Under the pieces are notes generated by a model. The model had not been told where the DNA came from and ran no database searches. It saw only the letters and a list, made by a program, of their open reading frames with translations. From JAYSYM01 sp964543475 (lineage in GTDB: Bacteria; Bdellovibrionota; Bdellovibrionia; Bdellovibrionales; JAMPXM01), in assembly GCA_964543475.1 (NCBI GenBank), contig CAZIYJ010000013.1, positions 1-64,000 on the forward strand: DNA of 64,000 nt, in the 5' to 3' direction. Positions 17,368 to 26,414 of the stretch are shown here, piece by piece. Position 1 is the first letter of the stretch. Each line of letters opens with the position of its first letter. Made by a program: the position numbers and the translations under genes.

Positions 17368-18648
17368 CTAGTATCCTCGGCGTGCAAATTCGTTCTTAAT
17401 CAACGTTCCGTATTTGCCGGCAAAAAGCTGAGTGTCGAATGTAAGTACCTTATCTCGCGAAGATATGAAAGTTTCATTACCGTTCAGAGATTGAAGATGC
17501 TCAGTGAAGAGCCGATCTATTTCGCTTACTGCACCGCCAGGAACCGACTTTGCACCATTGCGAATCTCCCACCAAATTGAGGTGTAGAGTGTCGCCATCG
17601 ATCGTGCTTCTCCTGGTAGATTCTTAGGCGCGCCACCAATCATTGCCACGACATTGTAAGCAGTATCAGCAGTCAAATCTTTGTTTGCTCGAGGATCTCT
17701 GAACGCATTATCAGCAGGAGTTTTTAGCCCAGCTGTGTTGTTGGCCCAAGTCTCACCGAACTGAGGTCGACTAGAAAAGAGGACTGCAGCGAGATAATCG
17801 GCTTGGCCTTCGTTAATTGCTTTTGCGCAGCCGTTTTTACTTGGACAACACGTCACCGAACCTGTCACACCCGGGCACGGCTTATCCGCATTAGGCGCAC
17901 CACTTGAATTCCAAATTGCTCCGTTAGTGGCCCAGTGCACGTTGGCGTGTGCCATCTCGTGGGCAATAACTTCTGCTTGCATTGCAAATGCGCTTCCCGC
18001 TTTTGTTCCAAGAGCTACCGCATTTTTGTTCGCATCAAAAATTCCGTTCGAGTAATCAGGATTATGAGTATAAATTTTAATTGCTTTTCCCTCAGCCCAA
18101 AATTTACCGCTGGTTCGCTTCATAAATTCAAGTTGATAGTGTGACCAGTAGAAGGCAGACGTTTGCTGAAGCTTAAAGTTCGTATCGCTCCCTTGAGAAA
18201 ACTTAAAGTTCCCACCAGTCGTCGAAACCTTTTCTAGTAATGTAATATCCACCCACTGACCCGCGTCAGTGGCAGCTTTCCCGCCCGGAAGAACAGAGAA
18301 GGTAGAATTCGATAGAGTTCCCGAGCTATCAAATCCGGAAACTGTGACTCCATGCTTTGGCCAAGAGCTGATATCCATAGTTTGAGTGTAGGCTGGCGTG
18401 AGTTTAGTGTTTTGGTGAGCAACCGGATTTTTCCAGAGCAAACACGAATTAAAATTCGGATTAGACTCGCAGTTATTCATGAGATTTGGAAGCGGCTCCG
18501 GAAACGGAACTGATGAGCCGACAGATGGAAGATCGATTTTTTGACCGTTTAGATTTGTGCCCGGCAATGCTTTAAACGACCCGCAATTCTGAAAGAGAAG
18601 AGCGCCTACGACCACAGCTCCAACAATAAGAAAGCTTTTAGTTCGCAT
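17368..18648 (-). CDS. FQNC-type lipoprotein zinc metallopeptidase (gluzincin-like)
   Basis: A 426-residue predicted lipoprotein; MRTKSFLIVGAVVVGALLFQ leads to N-Cys22. The catalytic part shows HEMAHANVHW, with two zinc-binding His and the catalytic Glu, and about 45 residues later NEGQADYLAA, supplying the third ligand Glu as in thermolysin/fungalysin-type gluzincins (ExxxD pattern). An insertion between them contains four Cys (TCCPSKNGC). No propeptide precedes the catalytic region; the FTP/PepSY propeptide is the separate gene immediately upstream, whose stop overlaps this ATG by 11 bases. Translation from an upstream in-frame codon would add 24 residues before the lipoprotein signal and is unlikely. 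Probably displayed on a membrane surface; substrate unknown. Confidence 0.8.
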   Translation of the reverse strand: MRTKSFLIVGAVVVGALLFQNCGSFKALPGTNLNGQKIDLPSVGSSVPFPEPLPNLMNNCESNPNFNSCLLWKNPVAHQNTKLTPAYTQTMDISSWPKHGVTVSGFDSSGTLSNSTFSVLPGGKAATDAGQWVDITLLEKVSTTGGNFKFSQGSDTNFKLQQTSAFYWSHYQLEFMKRTSGKFWAEGKAIKIYTHNPDYSNGIFDANKNAVALGTKAGSAFAMQAEVIAHEMAHANVHWATNGAIWNSSGAPNADKPCPGVTGSVTCCPSKNGCAKAINEGQADYLAAVLFSSRPQFGETWANNTAGLKTPADNAFRDPRANKDLTADTAYNVVAMIGGAPKNLPGEARSMATLYTSIWWEIRNGAKSVPGGAVSEIDRLFTEHLQSLNGNETFISSRDKVLTFDTQLFAGKYGTLIKNEFARRGY

Positions 18649-19381
18649 AGCGAGCCTCCATATGCAGGATCTCACCGGTCTCTGCAGAGACCACCACTTC
18701 GTGAGAACCTTTTTTTGCACCAGTTAATTCAACATCATAAACCCACGCAAGATGACTGACTTGCGGAGACACTTCGACCAACACTGGCGCATTGATTTTC
18801 AGTGAGATTAATTGTGGCGCAGCTTTAAGTTCCTTTGCGATCGCCTGACTTCCGTGTAGCTGATCGAAATGTTTGATTTGTCCGTCGTAACGAACATTTT
18901 TTAGAGCCGAATTAATCATAAAAAGATCACCTGAGCTTTTTCCAATTAACGTTAAGCCGCCCTGATAAACTTCAAAGCCAGCTACCCGCTGTCGAAAGAA
19001 AAAACTTCGTGTCAGCGCAGACTCATTCGTATTGGCCTCAGGAAGGTAGAGCTCTGCTCCTTCAAATCCCAATTCTTTTGCAATTTTGTTTGCAGATTTT
19101 TGTGCTGTCTGGGGAGAGTTCAAAGCGCCTTTTAGCAAACCGCCGATGGCGTGCTGCACTCGCCCGTCTTGATCAACTTCGATCTTCCAAGTTTCATCGA
19201 GTATTTTTTCTGAATCCACTTTTGCAACATTGGTAGTTTTACTTGTCGGGAACTGTTGAGGAACTTTCTGCTCAGGAGTCGCACTTGAAGATGACATCGA
19301 GGCCGTCCGCTTCTCTTCGCGTCCATATAAAACGAGTGTCACGATAGCTATCACGGCCAGTGCAATTAAGTATTTTCTCAT
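18638..19381 (-). CDS. Stand-alone FTP/PepSY propeptide-like membrane protein
   Basis: A 247-residue protein with an N-terminal membrane anchor (YLIALAVIAIVTLVLYG). The middle, SFFFRQRVAGFEVYQGGLTL followed by FMINSALKNV, matches the fungalysin/thermolysin propeptide motif. The C-terminal part (LVEVSPQVSHLAWVYDVELT, then VVVSAETGEILHMEARY) matches PepSY. In M4 and M36 proteases these two domains form the inhibitory and folding propeptide of the same chain. Here they end in a stop codon that overlaps the start of the protease gene by 11 bases, so the two are probably co-translated. I infer an in-trans chaperone/inhibitor for that protease. No catalytic motif is present. Confidence 0.85.
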   Translation of the reverse strand: MRKYLIALAVIAIVTLVLYGREEKRTASMSSSSATPEQKVPQQFPTSKTTNVAKVDSEKILDETWKIEVDQDGRVQHAIGGLLKGALNSPQTAQKSANKIAKELGFEGAELYLPEANTNESALTRSFFFRQRVAGFEVYQGGLTLIGKSSGDLFMINSALKNVRYDGQIKHFDQLHGSQAIAKELKAAPQLISLKINAPVLVEVSPQVSHLAWVYDVELTGAKKGSHEVVVSAETGEILHMEARYAN

Positions 19382-19557
19382 CTCATTCTAAATCGGCAGG
19401 GTTTAAGCCCAGCTTGACCGCATTTATAAGAGATAGGGTAAACTAGCTAACTTTAACCATTAAATTGTTAGGAAATCTAAATGCCTAAAGTGTCTCAAGA
19501 CCAGACCAATATGAGCCGATAAACGTCTGTACCTTCGTAAAGTAATGCTGGAGCAAT

Positions 19558-21543
19558 ATGCGCGTAAACAGCTCTCTTCTTAAACGACTAAGCCTTCTTA
19601 CAATTGCCATTGCTGCAATCTTCTCGTCATTTCAGAACTGCTCAAATACGAAATTAGTACGCGCAGATAGCATTTCGCTCGGCTCAGTAAAAGGACTCAC
19701 CCGCTTAACTCCTCCAAAAGATTCAGATGGAACTGTACGAATAGTCATTTTGGTCGATCAAAGTTACTCAATGATTATGGGCAAATGCCCGGGCGACTTA
19801 GATGGAACTAAACCTGACTTTAATGGATCAACTGCAGGCTGCACGCCTCTCCCGGGAATTGATCCAGAGGCGCATCGCTATGACGTCATTGATTCTTGGA
19901 TCGATCAACTGATTGAGGATCAGTCTTTAGATGATCCGCAAATTGCGATTATCCCTTTCTCAGGCGGAATTAAAGAGCGACCAACTAAGGCTGAATTGCG
20001 CGAGGCAAATCACAAGTTTAAATTTTTAGATTTACAGACCGCTAAACTGTGGGCGAAAAAGCTTCGCGATGAACACAATTCTGATTTGGCAAAAGCAGAA
20101 GCGGATGTTTCAAACGGTCCAGAGTTTATGGGTACCACAGTTCCTGCACCGACATTAAATTACGTTTATACAATGATTGAAAAAGAGATGACCAATCTTG
20201 CTTTGAGCTCTCAGCTTGAAACAAGCAAATTCAAATTCATTTACATGTCAGATGGAGCGTTTAAACCCATCGAGCCCTACTTAGAAAATGCTTTGAAATT
20301 ATCAGGCTGTCCGACACAGTCAGAATGCTCATCGGGATCTAGCCACATGGCGTGCGACGCTGGAAGCTGTGGAGTTGGATGGACTTGCGGCTACCAACTC
20401 TGTAACTCGGATTGGCCAAACAGATTCATGGAGTTCTTTGGTGATCCGGTTACCAATAAATTCGAAAATATCATCGACATCGTTCAAAAAACGTTGAGCT
20501 TGCCAGAGAAACTTGGCGGCTCATCAATTGATACACACCTAGTTCGAATTCATCCTGAGCGACTTCATTCTGATGAAATGGATCCGCCGAACTCTCCTCC
20601 GAACCGAAATATTTTTGATGAAATATTTAAACGGATTAAGAGTGCAAAAAAATGGGAACTAAAAAGCTCTGCGCCGCCATTCCAAATTTTGGCTCGAGCT
20701 GGTAACCACGCGAGTTACAAAATTGACTCGTTCTATGCGATGAACCTCAATACTTTCGTTGATTCGTTTGGCCGAGTAGTTATCGATAGCGACGCTGATG
20801 GTGTGCCAGATGATCAAGAATCAGCGCTTGGTTTCGATCCGCTCGTAGCTCGCTCAAATGGAATTTGTCTTGATGGACTCCGACGTGACTACGGCTGCCG
20901 AACTTTCGGTTGTATCGTAAGTTACGACAGAGATGGCGACGGACTTAACGAGTGCGAAGAGCGAACTGTCGAGACCAATCCGGACTCAGCTGACTCGGAC
21001 TTTGATGGCTTGCTAGATGCTCATGAAGTTATTAGAGGACTAAACCCTAATCGTAACGAGCAAAATGATGTTGTTACTTCGTTCGGCAGTACCGATCATC
21101 AGCAATTTAGCGCCGGAGTTTATCCAAACTACCCGATCGCGAAAGTGCCTTACTCTCATTATATTTCTTTAAATGTCGCTCATGAGGACTACACTCAAGA
21201 GTCCACTCCAAGTGGCGTCGTAAACGTTCCGCTTTATCGCATTGAAGCTCTCAATCTTCCGCTTGTGCATACGGCACCAGTTGCAACCCATCAGATCTTG
21301 TATCGCGGAAAAAACAACACAGGTCCGACATCGAAACAGACAAACCTCGTCGGCACAAGCCACGCCCCGAGTGAAAATGAAATTCTGTTCATTGCCCGAG
21401 TTGTTGCAATTGAGAACCCAACAGATATTTATTGGTTGATTAGCAGAAAGACTTTAGTGCCACAAGGTCCGGGACACCCGGTATCAGTTCGACTTGAGTT
21501 TGACGAGTTAATTCAACTTCCTATTTTAGTGGATATGAAGTGA
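19558..21543 (+). CDS. FQNC-type lipoprotein with VWA domain and thrombospondin type 3 repeats
   Basis: A 661-residue predicted lipoprotein: hydrophobic LTIAIAAIFSSFQN then Cys28. A von Willebrand A domain starts near residue 59 (RIVILVDQSYSM), with MIDAS motif DQSYS (Asp67, Ser69, Ser71); an insertion holding several Cys follows near 250-290. Residues about 409-510 carry Asp-rich calcium-binding repeats (DSDADGVPDDQESALGFDP, YDRDGDGLNECEER, DSADSDFDGLLDAHE) of the thrombospondin type 3 kind. The C-terminal 150 residues look like a beta-sandwich. VWA and TSP3 modules bind proteins and calcium at cell surfaces. GGAG lies 4 bases before the ATG. The paralogue downstream overlaps its stop, so they are co-expressed. 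Confidence 0.85.
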   Translation: MRVNSSLLKRLSLLTIAIAAIFSSFQNCSNTKLVRADSISLGSVKGLTRLTPPKDSDGTVRIVILVDQSYSMIMGKCPGDLDGTKPDFNGSTAGCTPLPGIDPEAHRYDVIDSWIDQLIEDQSLDDPQIAIIPFSGGIKERPTKAELREANHKFKFLDLQTAKLWAKKLRDEHNSDLAKAEADVSNGPEFMGTTVPAPTLNYVYTMIEKEMTNLALSSQLETSKFKFIYMSDGAFKPIEPYLENALKLSGCPTQSECSSGSSHMACDAGSCGVGWTCGYQLCNSDWPNRFMEFFGDPVTNKFENIIDIVQKTLSLPEKLGGSSIDTHLVRIHPERLHSDEMDPPNSPPNRNIFDEIFKRIKSAKKWELKSSAPPFQILARAGNHASYKIDSFYAMNLNTFVDSFGRVVIDSDADGVPDDQESALGFDPLVARSNGICLDGLRRDYGCRTFGCIVSYDRDGDGLNECEERTVETNPDSADSDFDGLLDAHEVIRGLNPNRNEQNDVVTSFGSTDHQQFSAGVYPNYPIAKVPYSHYISLNVAHEDYTQESTPSGVVNVPLYRIEALNLPLVHTAPVATHQILYRGKNNTGPTSKQTNLVGTSHAPSENEILFIARVVAIENPTDIYWLISRKTLVPQGPGHPVSVRLEFDELIQLPILVDMK

Positions 21544-23228
21544 TGGGAGTGAAAGTGAATAAAAAGTTTCGCAAGTATGCAGTGGCACTTCTATCGCTAG
21601 TTGGAATTGGCTTGCTTTACCAAAACTGCAGTAACGTTAATCTTACAAAATTGCCGCTGCCGCTTCAGAACTTGAAGTCTCAGGGCGCTTTCTGTTCTGC
21701 ACTAGATACTTCTGCAGATGACGTAATGAACGTGATCTTTATCGTTGATATGTCAGGCTCAAACTTAAATATCGGCACAGCACCAGGCACTGATAGACCA
21801 GGTCTTCGTTTCGATGTGATCGAGAATTTCATTAAAGACCCTTGCATCAATAAGAACCCAAACAATAAGTTTACCGTCATCGGATTCAGCGCCGATCGGT
21901 TCGGTGGCACTTGCTCGAAAACAAATCTCGTGAACCCAGCCAATGCCCTAGCACAACTCGACAGCCTACGCCTAATTCAAGAAACTGACCTTAATGATCC
22001 AACTCCCGCTAATATGACTTCGACGAATTACTCGAAAGGTCTTCAGTGCGCAGAAAGCATCATGAAGAGCCACGTAGCAAGTTTACCTTCTGCAGAGAAA
22101 TCGAAAAATATTTATCTTTCGTATTTTTTAACTGACGGCTTGTCGACAGATGTCGATATTTCAAACTCGACGTACGTTGCTGACACGAAAGCACTTCTCG
22201 AACCGCAATTAAATTCAATGAGCGACGTCGGTAACAATCAAGCCGGCGGCTTCCAACTTCAGCCGATTCTTTATGGCGAAGATAAAATACCGAACGCAGC
22301 AGTTAATTTGCCAAAGGCTTACAGCATTTTGGAATTCATGGCTGAAAAAGGCGATAGTTTCCGCGTGAGTGTTGCCAACGTAAACGAAATTAAATTGTGC
22401 GATCTTCTCTCTTCTGGCAAACGCACTAAGTACACCGTTAAAGAAGTTGGCGTGATTAACCTCAACGCTCTTATGAGCAAAGGAATGGTTGTCGCCGACT
22501 CTGACATGGATGGCCTTTCGGATGAAGAAGAGATGAAACGAGGCTTTGATCCTCAACGTGCGCGATCAAGAGTCCAAGGCAATGAATTACTTGATGGCCT
22601 CTGCCCTGCTGGTGCGCCAGCGTCTGGCTGCCCGCTCAGTATCAATTGCGGTTTACCAAATGAACTTGGCTTAACAAAGTGCGACCTCGCTGCTCACGGA
22701 TTGACCGACGGTCTCGATTCCGATGCCGACTATATTCCCGACTATGTCGAGATTTTAAAAGGAAGTTCTGCCAATACTTATGATCGAATGAACAACGTCG
22801 ACGGAGATAGCTGGCCGCTTTATCGAGAAATCGCATTCGGTCGAGATCCAAAATACCCGGACGATAACGTACCAAGCAACTATTTGCTTTCGTACACTCA
22901 TCAGCTTTTACAGCAGCCTCTCGAGGGATGCCCGCTGAACCAAGAATCATGGTATTTCCGAGTCGACAATTTGCCGTTGATCCCGACCTACCCGACAATT
23001 GTTGATGACAACATTGGATTGAAAAGTCCATTCTTGATGCATGAAGAAAACGAAAATGTGATCTTCGTTTACTACATTGTTCGTAAGGCTAATGAAAATG
23101 AGAATTTGCCATCAACAGCGATTCTCTACGGACAATTTGTAAATATCTCTCTTAACAACCCGGTCCTCAACCTCGGTGAATTCAAAAAGTTAGGTGATAT
23201 CGATGGAATTTTTAAAACCGTACCGTAG
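21543..23228 (+). CDS. FQNC-type lipoprotein with VWA domain and thrombospondin type 3 repeats (paralogue)
   Basis: A 561-residue predicted lipoprotein; FRKYAVALLSLVGIGLLYQN leads to the lipidated Cys, so the lipobox here is YQNC. The VWA domain opens with VMNVIFIVDMSGSN (MIDAS DMSGS). TSP3-like repeats follow at about 317-430 (DSDMDGLSDEEEMKRGFDP, DGLDSDADYIPDYVE, NNVDGDSWPLYREI). The layout copies the preceding gene, including a Cys-containing insert and a C-terminal beta domain, so the pair is probably a tandem duplication that has diverged. The ATG overlaps the previous stop as TGATG. A GTG at 21555 with GGGAG 5 bases upstream is an equally good start. Probable partner of the following Cys-rich protein. 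Confidence 0.83.
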   Translation: MGVKVNKKFRKYAVALLSLVGIGLLYQNCSNVNLTKLPLPLQNLKSQGAFCSALDTSADDVMNVIFIVDMSGSNLNIGTAPGTDRPGLRFDVIENFIKDPCINKNPNNKFTVIGFSADRFGGTCSKTNLVNPANALAQLDSLRLIQETDLNDPTPANMTSTNYSKGLQCAESIMKSHVASLPSAEKSKNIYLSYFLTDGLSTDVDISNSTYVADTKALLEPQLNSMSDVGNNQAGGFQLQPILYGEDKIPNAAVNLPKAYSILEFMAEKGDSFRVSVANVNEIKLCDLLSSGKRTKYTVKEVGVINLNALMSKGMVVADSDMDGLSDEEEMKRGFDPQRARSRVQGNELLDGLCPAGAPASGCPLSINCGLPNELGLTKCDLAAHGLTDGLDSDADYIPDYVEILKGSSANTYDRMNNVDGDSWPLYREIAFGRDPKYPDDNVPSNYLLSYTHQLLQQPLEGCPLNQESWYFRVDNLPLIPTYPTIVDDNIGLKSPFLMHEENENVIFVYYIVRKANENENLPSTAILYGQFVNISLNNPVLNLGEFKKLGDIDGIFKTVP

Positions 23229-23760
23229 TTCAAAGTTTGCCTCAGCGGCGGCTTTGTTTATTATGCTCTTCACCTCAGTTGCTTTTTCGCAGAGCGGGCT
23301 CAACGACGCGTGTTTCCGACTTGAAGGAATTAAGATGGAGTGCAATGGCGGAGCTCCTCCGGGAGCATGCCCAACTGAAGAAATCTGTAAGCAAAATTTT
23401 TGCGAGGAATACGCTCCGTCGACGGGCTCAATTGCAGTCTTTGTACCTGCGCCCCCGGGCACTTGCGGCGAATATGTAACTGAATGCGGGTCTGCTACGA
23501 AGGCAGGCGATGGATGCAGCTGCGATTGCCAGCCGCAAGGAACTTCGTGTAAAGCGGTATCGAATGGTCTCTGCTCAACTTGTCAGTGCGGTCCAGGCAC
23601 CCAGGTTTGCGCTGATCCCGGCGGGTCATGTGTCACTCAAACCAACAAAGCGTGCTACGCCGCAAAGAGTATTCCCATGAAATTCGATGGTAAATGCGGA
23701 TGCGTTTGTCCAGCGAACTCATCTCCACCAGCAGGACTTCCCGCTTGCGGAGGATGTTAA
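23203..23760 (+). CDS. Small Cys-rich secreted protein
   Basis: Encodes 185 residues. A signal peptide (hydrophobic AAALFIMLFTSVAFS) is followed by a mature domain with about 22 Cys, many spaced as CxC or CxxC (GCSCDCQPQGTSC, CSTCQCGPGTQVC, GKCGCVCPANSSPP), and rich in Gly and Pro. Such density implies a disulfide-stapled extracellular protein; I do not recognise the family. The ATG lies inside the end of the VWA-TSP3 gene (26-base overlap) with AGGTGA 5 bases upstream, so it is translationally coupled to it. An upstream in-frame GTG is less likely. It may be a structural partner of the VWA-TSP3 lipoproteins. Confidence 0.7.
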   Translation: MEFLKPYRSSKFASAAALFIMLFTSVAFSQSGLNDACFRLEGIKMECNGGAPPGACPTEEICKQNFCEEYAPSTGSIAVFVPAPPGTCGEYVTECGSATKAGDGCSCDCQPQGTSCKAVSNGLCSTCQCGPGTQVCADPGGSCVTQTNKACYAAKSIPMKFDGKCGCVCPANSSPPAGLPACGGC

Positions 23761-23780
23761 TTTCGCTGACTCTATCTTAG

Positions 23781-24755
23781 ATGAGTCGCTTACTTTCAAT
23801 TTCAATATTCCTGCTTCTACTACCAACTGCCCATGCGGCAGTTGCGCCAGAAGAACCCGCAAAGCCCGAATTCACTTCGTTCAGTCAACGACACCTACTT
23901 CTCGGGCTAACCGAATTTTCACTCTATTCACTTTACTTAGGTGCGCCCGACATCCGCGGGTCTTCTTACATTCCAAATTTTAGTCCTAAAGTTGGACTGC
24001 AGTATGGCTACAAGAACATCACAGTTAAAGCTGCGTTCCCGATCCGTCAGCCATCGAGAGAAAATTATCGCCGTGGCCGTTCAAGAGAAACCAGCTACAT
24101 ACTCAGTCAGCATTGGCGTGGTTTTGGATTTAATGTCTATTACCAATCCTATCAAGGACTCTACGCGCACAGGCCACTCTCTGATTTTAGCGCCAATCGT
24201 CCTGATCGTTTCCCTCAGCTGCCCGGAGCATTTGTTGCGAATGCCGGAGTCAACACTTACTGGGTGATGTCGCCAGACAACTATTCTCTGCGCGCGGCAT
24301 TCACACAAAACGAATTTCAATCTTTGAGCGGTGGAAGCTGGCTCCTAAACGCCTATTACAATCACCTTCAACTTTCGACAGGCGATGTTTTTATTCCTGG
24401 CACTGATCCCAACTCACCCAATGCTCCGCCCGATCTGAGCTCTGGCAAGTTCGATACAATTGGCGTAGGCGGTGGATATGGGTATGCGTATGTTCGCGGT
24501 CGCTTTTTTGCGGTCGGGCAAGCCGTCGGTGGATTAGGAGTTCAGTACCAGCGCACTAAAGAGCTCACTCAAGAAAATCTAGAAACCTACGCCCCCGCCC
24601 TCGTACTTAATGCAAACATCAGTGCTGGAGTAAAAACAGAAACTCAATTGGGTGGAGCAAGACTTCTTGTTCACTCAATTAGTTCACGCATTGTTGATGT
24701 CCAAGTCTCTTCAACGTTAGTCAGCGGACAACTGTTTTATGGTGCCCGATTCTAA
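23781..24755 (+). CDS. Outer-membrane beta-barrel protein, DUF4421-like
   Basis: A 324-residue protein with a signal peptide ending AHAA. The mature part is full of amphipathic strands with aromatic girdles, for example KVGLQYGYKNITVKAAF, HWRGFGFNVYYQSYQGLY and GKFDTIGVGGGYGYAYV, and ends in FYGARF with a terminal Phe typical of outer-membrane barrels. The TSYILSQHWRGFGFNVYYQ and SGGSWLLNAYY blocks resemble DUF4421 proteins. It follows the Cys-rich gene by 20 bases with no clear ribosome site and probably belongs to the same transcript. A role as outer-membrane partner or exporter of the surface lipoproteins is inferred from position only. Confidence 0.72.
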   Translation: MSRLLSISIFLLLLPTAHAAVAPEEPAKPEFTSFSQRHLLLGLTEFSLYSLYLGAPDIRGSSYIPNFSPKVGLQYGYKNITVKAAFPIRQPSRENYRRGRSRETSYILSQHWRGFGFNVYYQSYQGLYAHRPLSDFSANRPDRFPQLPGAFVANAGVNTYWVMSPDNYSLRAAFTQNEFQSLSGGSWLLNAYYNHLQLSTGDVFIPGTDPNSPNAPPDLSSGKFDTIGVGGGYGYAYVRGRFFAVGQAVGGLGVQYQRTKELTQENLETYAPALVLNANISAGVKTETQLGGARLLVHSISSRIVDVQVSSTLVSGQLFYGARF

Positions 24756-24938
24756 TTTGGTAGAGAAATTAGAGAGTATCAAAATGAGACGGTCTAATAA
24801 GTTAGTTGAGAGGCCTTAAAACTTTTGGACGACATTGTTAGGTTGAGCAGCACAATCGAATCACTTCGACGCCTTCTCCAATACTACCTGTCTGAAGTGG
24901 CCCACAGGTTGCACTTCTCATAGCTACCGAGGGGAAAT

Positions 24939-25694
24939 ATGAAAACCTTTTCGAAAATTCTAATCGTTGCACTTTTTACCGTCCATGCGGCTCTCTTTCA
25001 GAACTGTAACAAAGTAAAGTTTAGCGCCAACGACCAGAGCTCTTCTGTGATTAGAACAGATACTGGTGGTCCAAACTGCCGAACCGTCTTAGAGACAATA
25101 CAAACAGACGTGAACATCATTTATGTGGTCGACGTTTCTGGATCGAATGACGCAACAGACCCGAATAAAGAAGTGCGAGCAGGATCGCTGTCTCGATTTT
25201 ACAATTCATACTCATCAAAAACAAATTTCAGCTGGAACGCCATTTCTTTTGCTGGTTCCTCTGCAAAAGTTCGACTGGCTGAAGGTGATGGTCAAACTTT
25301 TTCGGATTTCTTAAATTGGTTTGATGGTTACAACGATACTGGTGGAACTCCTTACGTTATCGCACTCGACAAGACGACTGAACTAGTTAACGCTGACCCT
25401 ACGCCTACCGCTACAGGTAAATACGTTGTCGTATTTATTTCTGACGGTAAACCTGACCCCGCAGTAGCAGACGATGTCTTACAAGACGAAGTTCTTGAGA
25501 TTGTCGCGACCCTGCCAGGCAGAGTCAGCTTTAACACCGTCTATTACGGACCAGAAAATTCTGATGCTAGCGATCGCCTAAAGATGATGGCGCAAGTTGG
25601 AGGCGGAAACTTCTTAGATACAAACAAGAACAGCACTGGTAACCTTTTCTCACTTAGCGATCTAGTTGTCGTGCCGGGCGAAGTCTGCGACTAG
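24939..25694 (+). CDS. FQNC-type lipoprotein with VWA domain
   Basis: A 251-residue predicted lipoprotein: FSKILIVALFTVHAALFQN then Cys23. Almost all the rest is one VWA domain with NIIYVVDVSGSNDA (MIDAS DVSGS), a central GGTPYVIALDKTTELV in which Thr may supply the second metal ligand, and YVVVFISDGKPDP in the third MIDAS position. It lacks the TSP3 repeats of the two larger paralogues. GAGGGGAAAT directly precedes the ATG. The gap before it (24756-24938) is 183 bases, long enough for its own promoter. It is followed 20 bases later by the TSP1-like lipoprotein gene. Confidence 0.82.
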   Translation: MKTFSKILIVALFTVHAALFQNCNKVKFSANDQSSSVIRTDTGGPNCRTVLETIQTDVNIIYVVDVSGSNDATDPNKEVRAGSLSRFYNSYSSKTNFSWNAISFAGSSAKVRLAEGDGQTFSDFLNWFDGYNDTGGTPYVIALDKTTELVNADPTPTATGKYVVVFISDGKPDPAVADDVLQDEVLEIVATLPGRVSFNTVYYGPENSDASDRLKMMAQVGGGNFLDTNKNSTGNLFSLSDLVVVPGEVCD

Positions 25695-25714
25695 AGAAGT
25701 TTATCGGGGGCAAG

Positions 25715-26329
25715 TTGAGATCACGCATTAAATCCAAACTTATTGCTGGAGCCCTCAGCCTCTTGAGCTGCGCTCTGCTTTTTCAGAACTGCTCGGCTGC
25801 TGCCCCTCCTGATATTTCTAACTTAGCTCAGTCATCGATAGGTGTTCCAACGTCGACACCTACACCGACAGCTACTCCTTCTCCCGTAGCGACTCCGCCG
25901 CCGCCCGTATCGCAAACTTATTCCTGGAGTGTTGGGGCATGGAGCATTTGTAGCTCGGGTGCAAAATCTCGCGCGGTGAGTTGCGTCAGCAGTCTCGGCT
26001 CGGTTGTTGGCGATGCTTTTTGTACAACTGCAAAACCTTCTTCGTCAGAGGCATGCTCAAGCTACACTTGCACGGTCACCTTAAGTCTCCCGAGCGAGTT
26101 TTTTCCGGCTGGATTTTGCGCTTACAGCTGCGTTTCATCCGTCACTTACTATGCTTTCGCAAACGATGCTTCATTTTGTAATGCAAATCCGATCGGTGTT
26201 GCCGGAACTGAGACGGTGTTTTCAAGTGACTATTCTCAACAGTTTGCACGCCCATTTTCTCATTGCACAGTCACTCAAGCGCTGGCGCTCAACTCAGGTG
26301 GATATACCGGCATAAGTGTCTGCGAGTAG
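25715..26329 (+). CDS. FQNC-type lipoprotein with thrombospondin type 1-like domain
   Basis: A 204-residue predicted lipoprotein starting at TTG with GGGGG 4 bases upstream. LIAGALSLLSCALLFQN precedes the likely lipidated Cys. After a PTPTATPSP-type linker, residues about 70-115 read YSWSVGAWSICSSGAKSRAV then SCVSS, DAFCTTAKPSSSEACSS. This matches the WxxGxWSxCS, RxVxC and Cys-Pro spacing of thrombospondin type 1 repeats. The C-terminal 90 residues contain six more Cys and are of unknown fold. TSP1 modules bind glycans and proteins outside cells, so an adhesion role is plausible. It follows the VWA lipoprotein gene by 20 bases and is probably co-transcribed. Confidence 0.75.
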   Translation: MRSRIKSKLIAGALSLLSCALLFQNCSAAAPPDISNLAQSSIGVPTSTPTPTATPSPVATPPPPVSQTYSWSVGAWSICSSGAKSRAVSCVSSLGSVVGDAFCTTAKPSSSEACSSYTCTVTLSLPSEFFPAGFCAYSCVSSVTYYAFANDASFCNANPIGVAGTETVFSSDYSQQFARPFSHCTVTQALALNSGGYTGISVCE

Positions 26330-26414
26330 CGATATTTATCTATTCTTTTTGTTTATTATGAGACGTGAGTAGATTCAGCTTGAAGGCCTAGCCTTCTCTC
26401 TTTAATGTCTTGCG

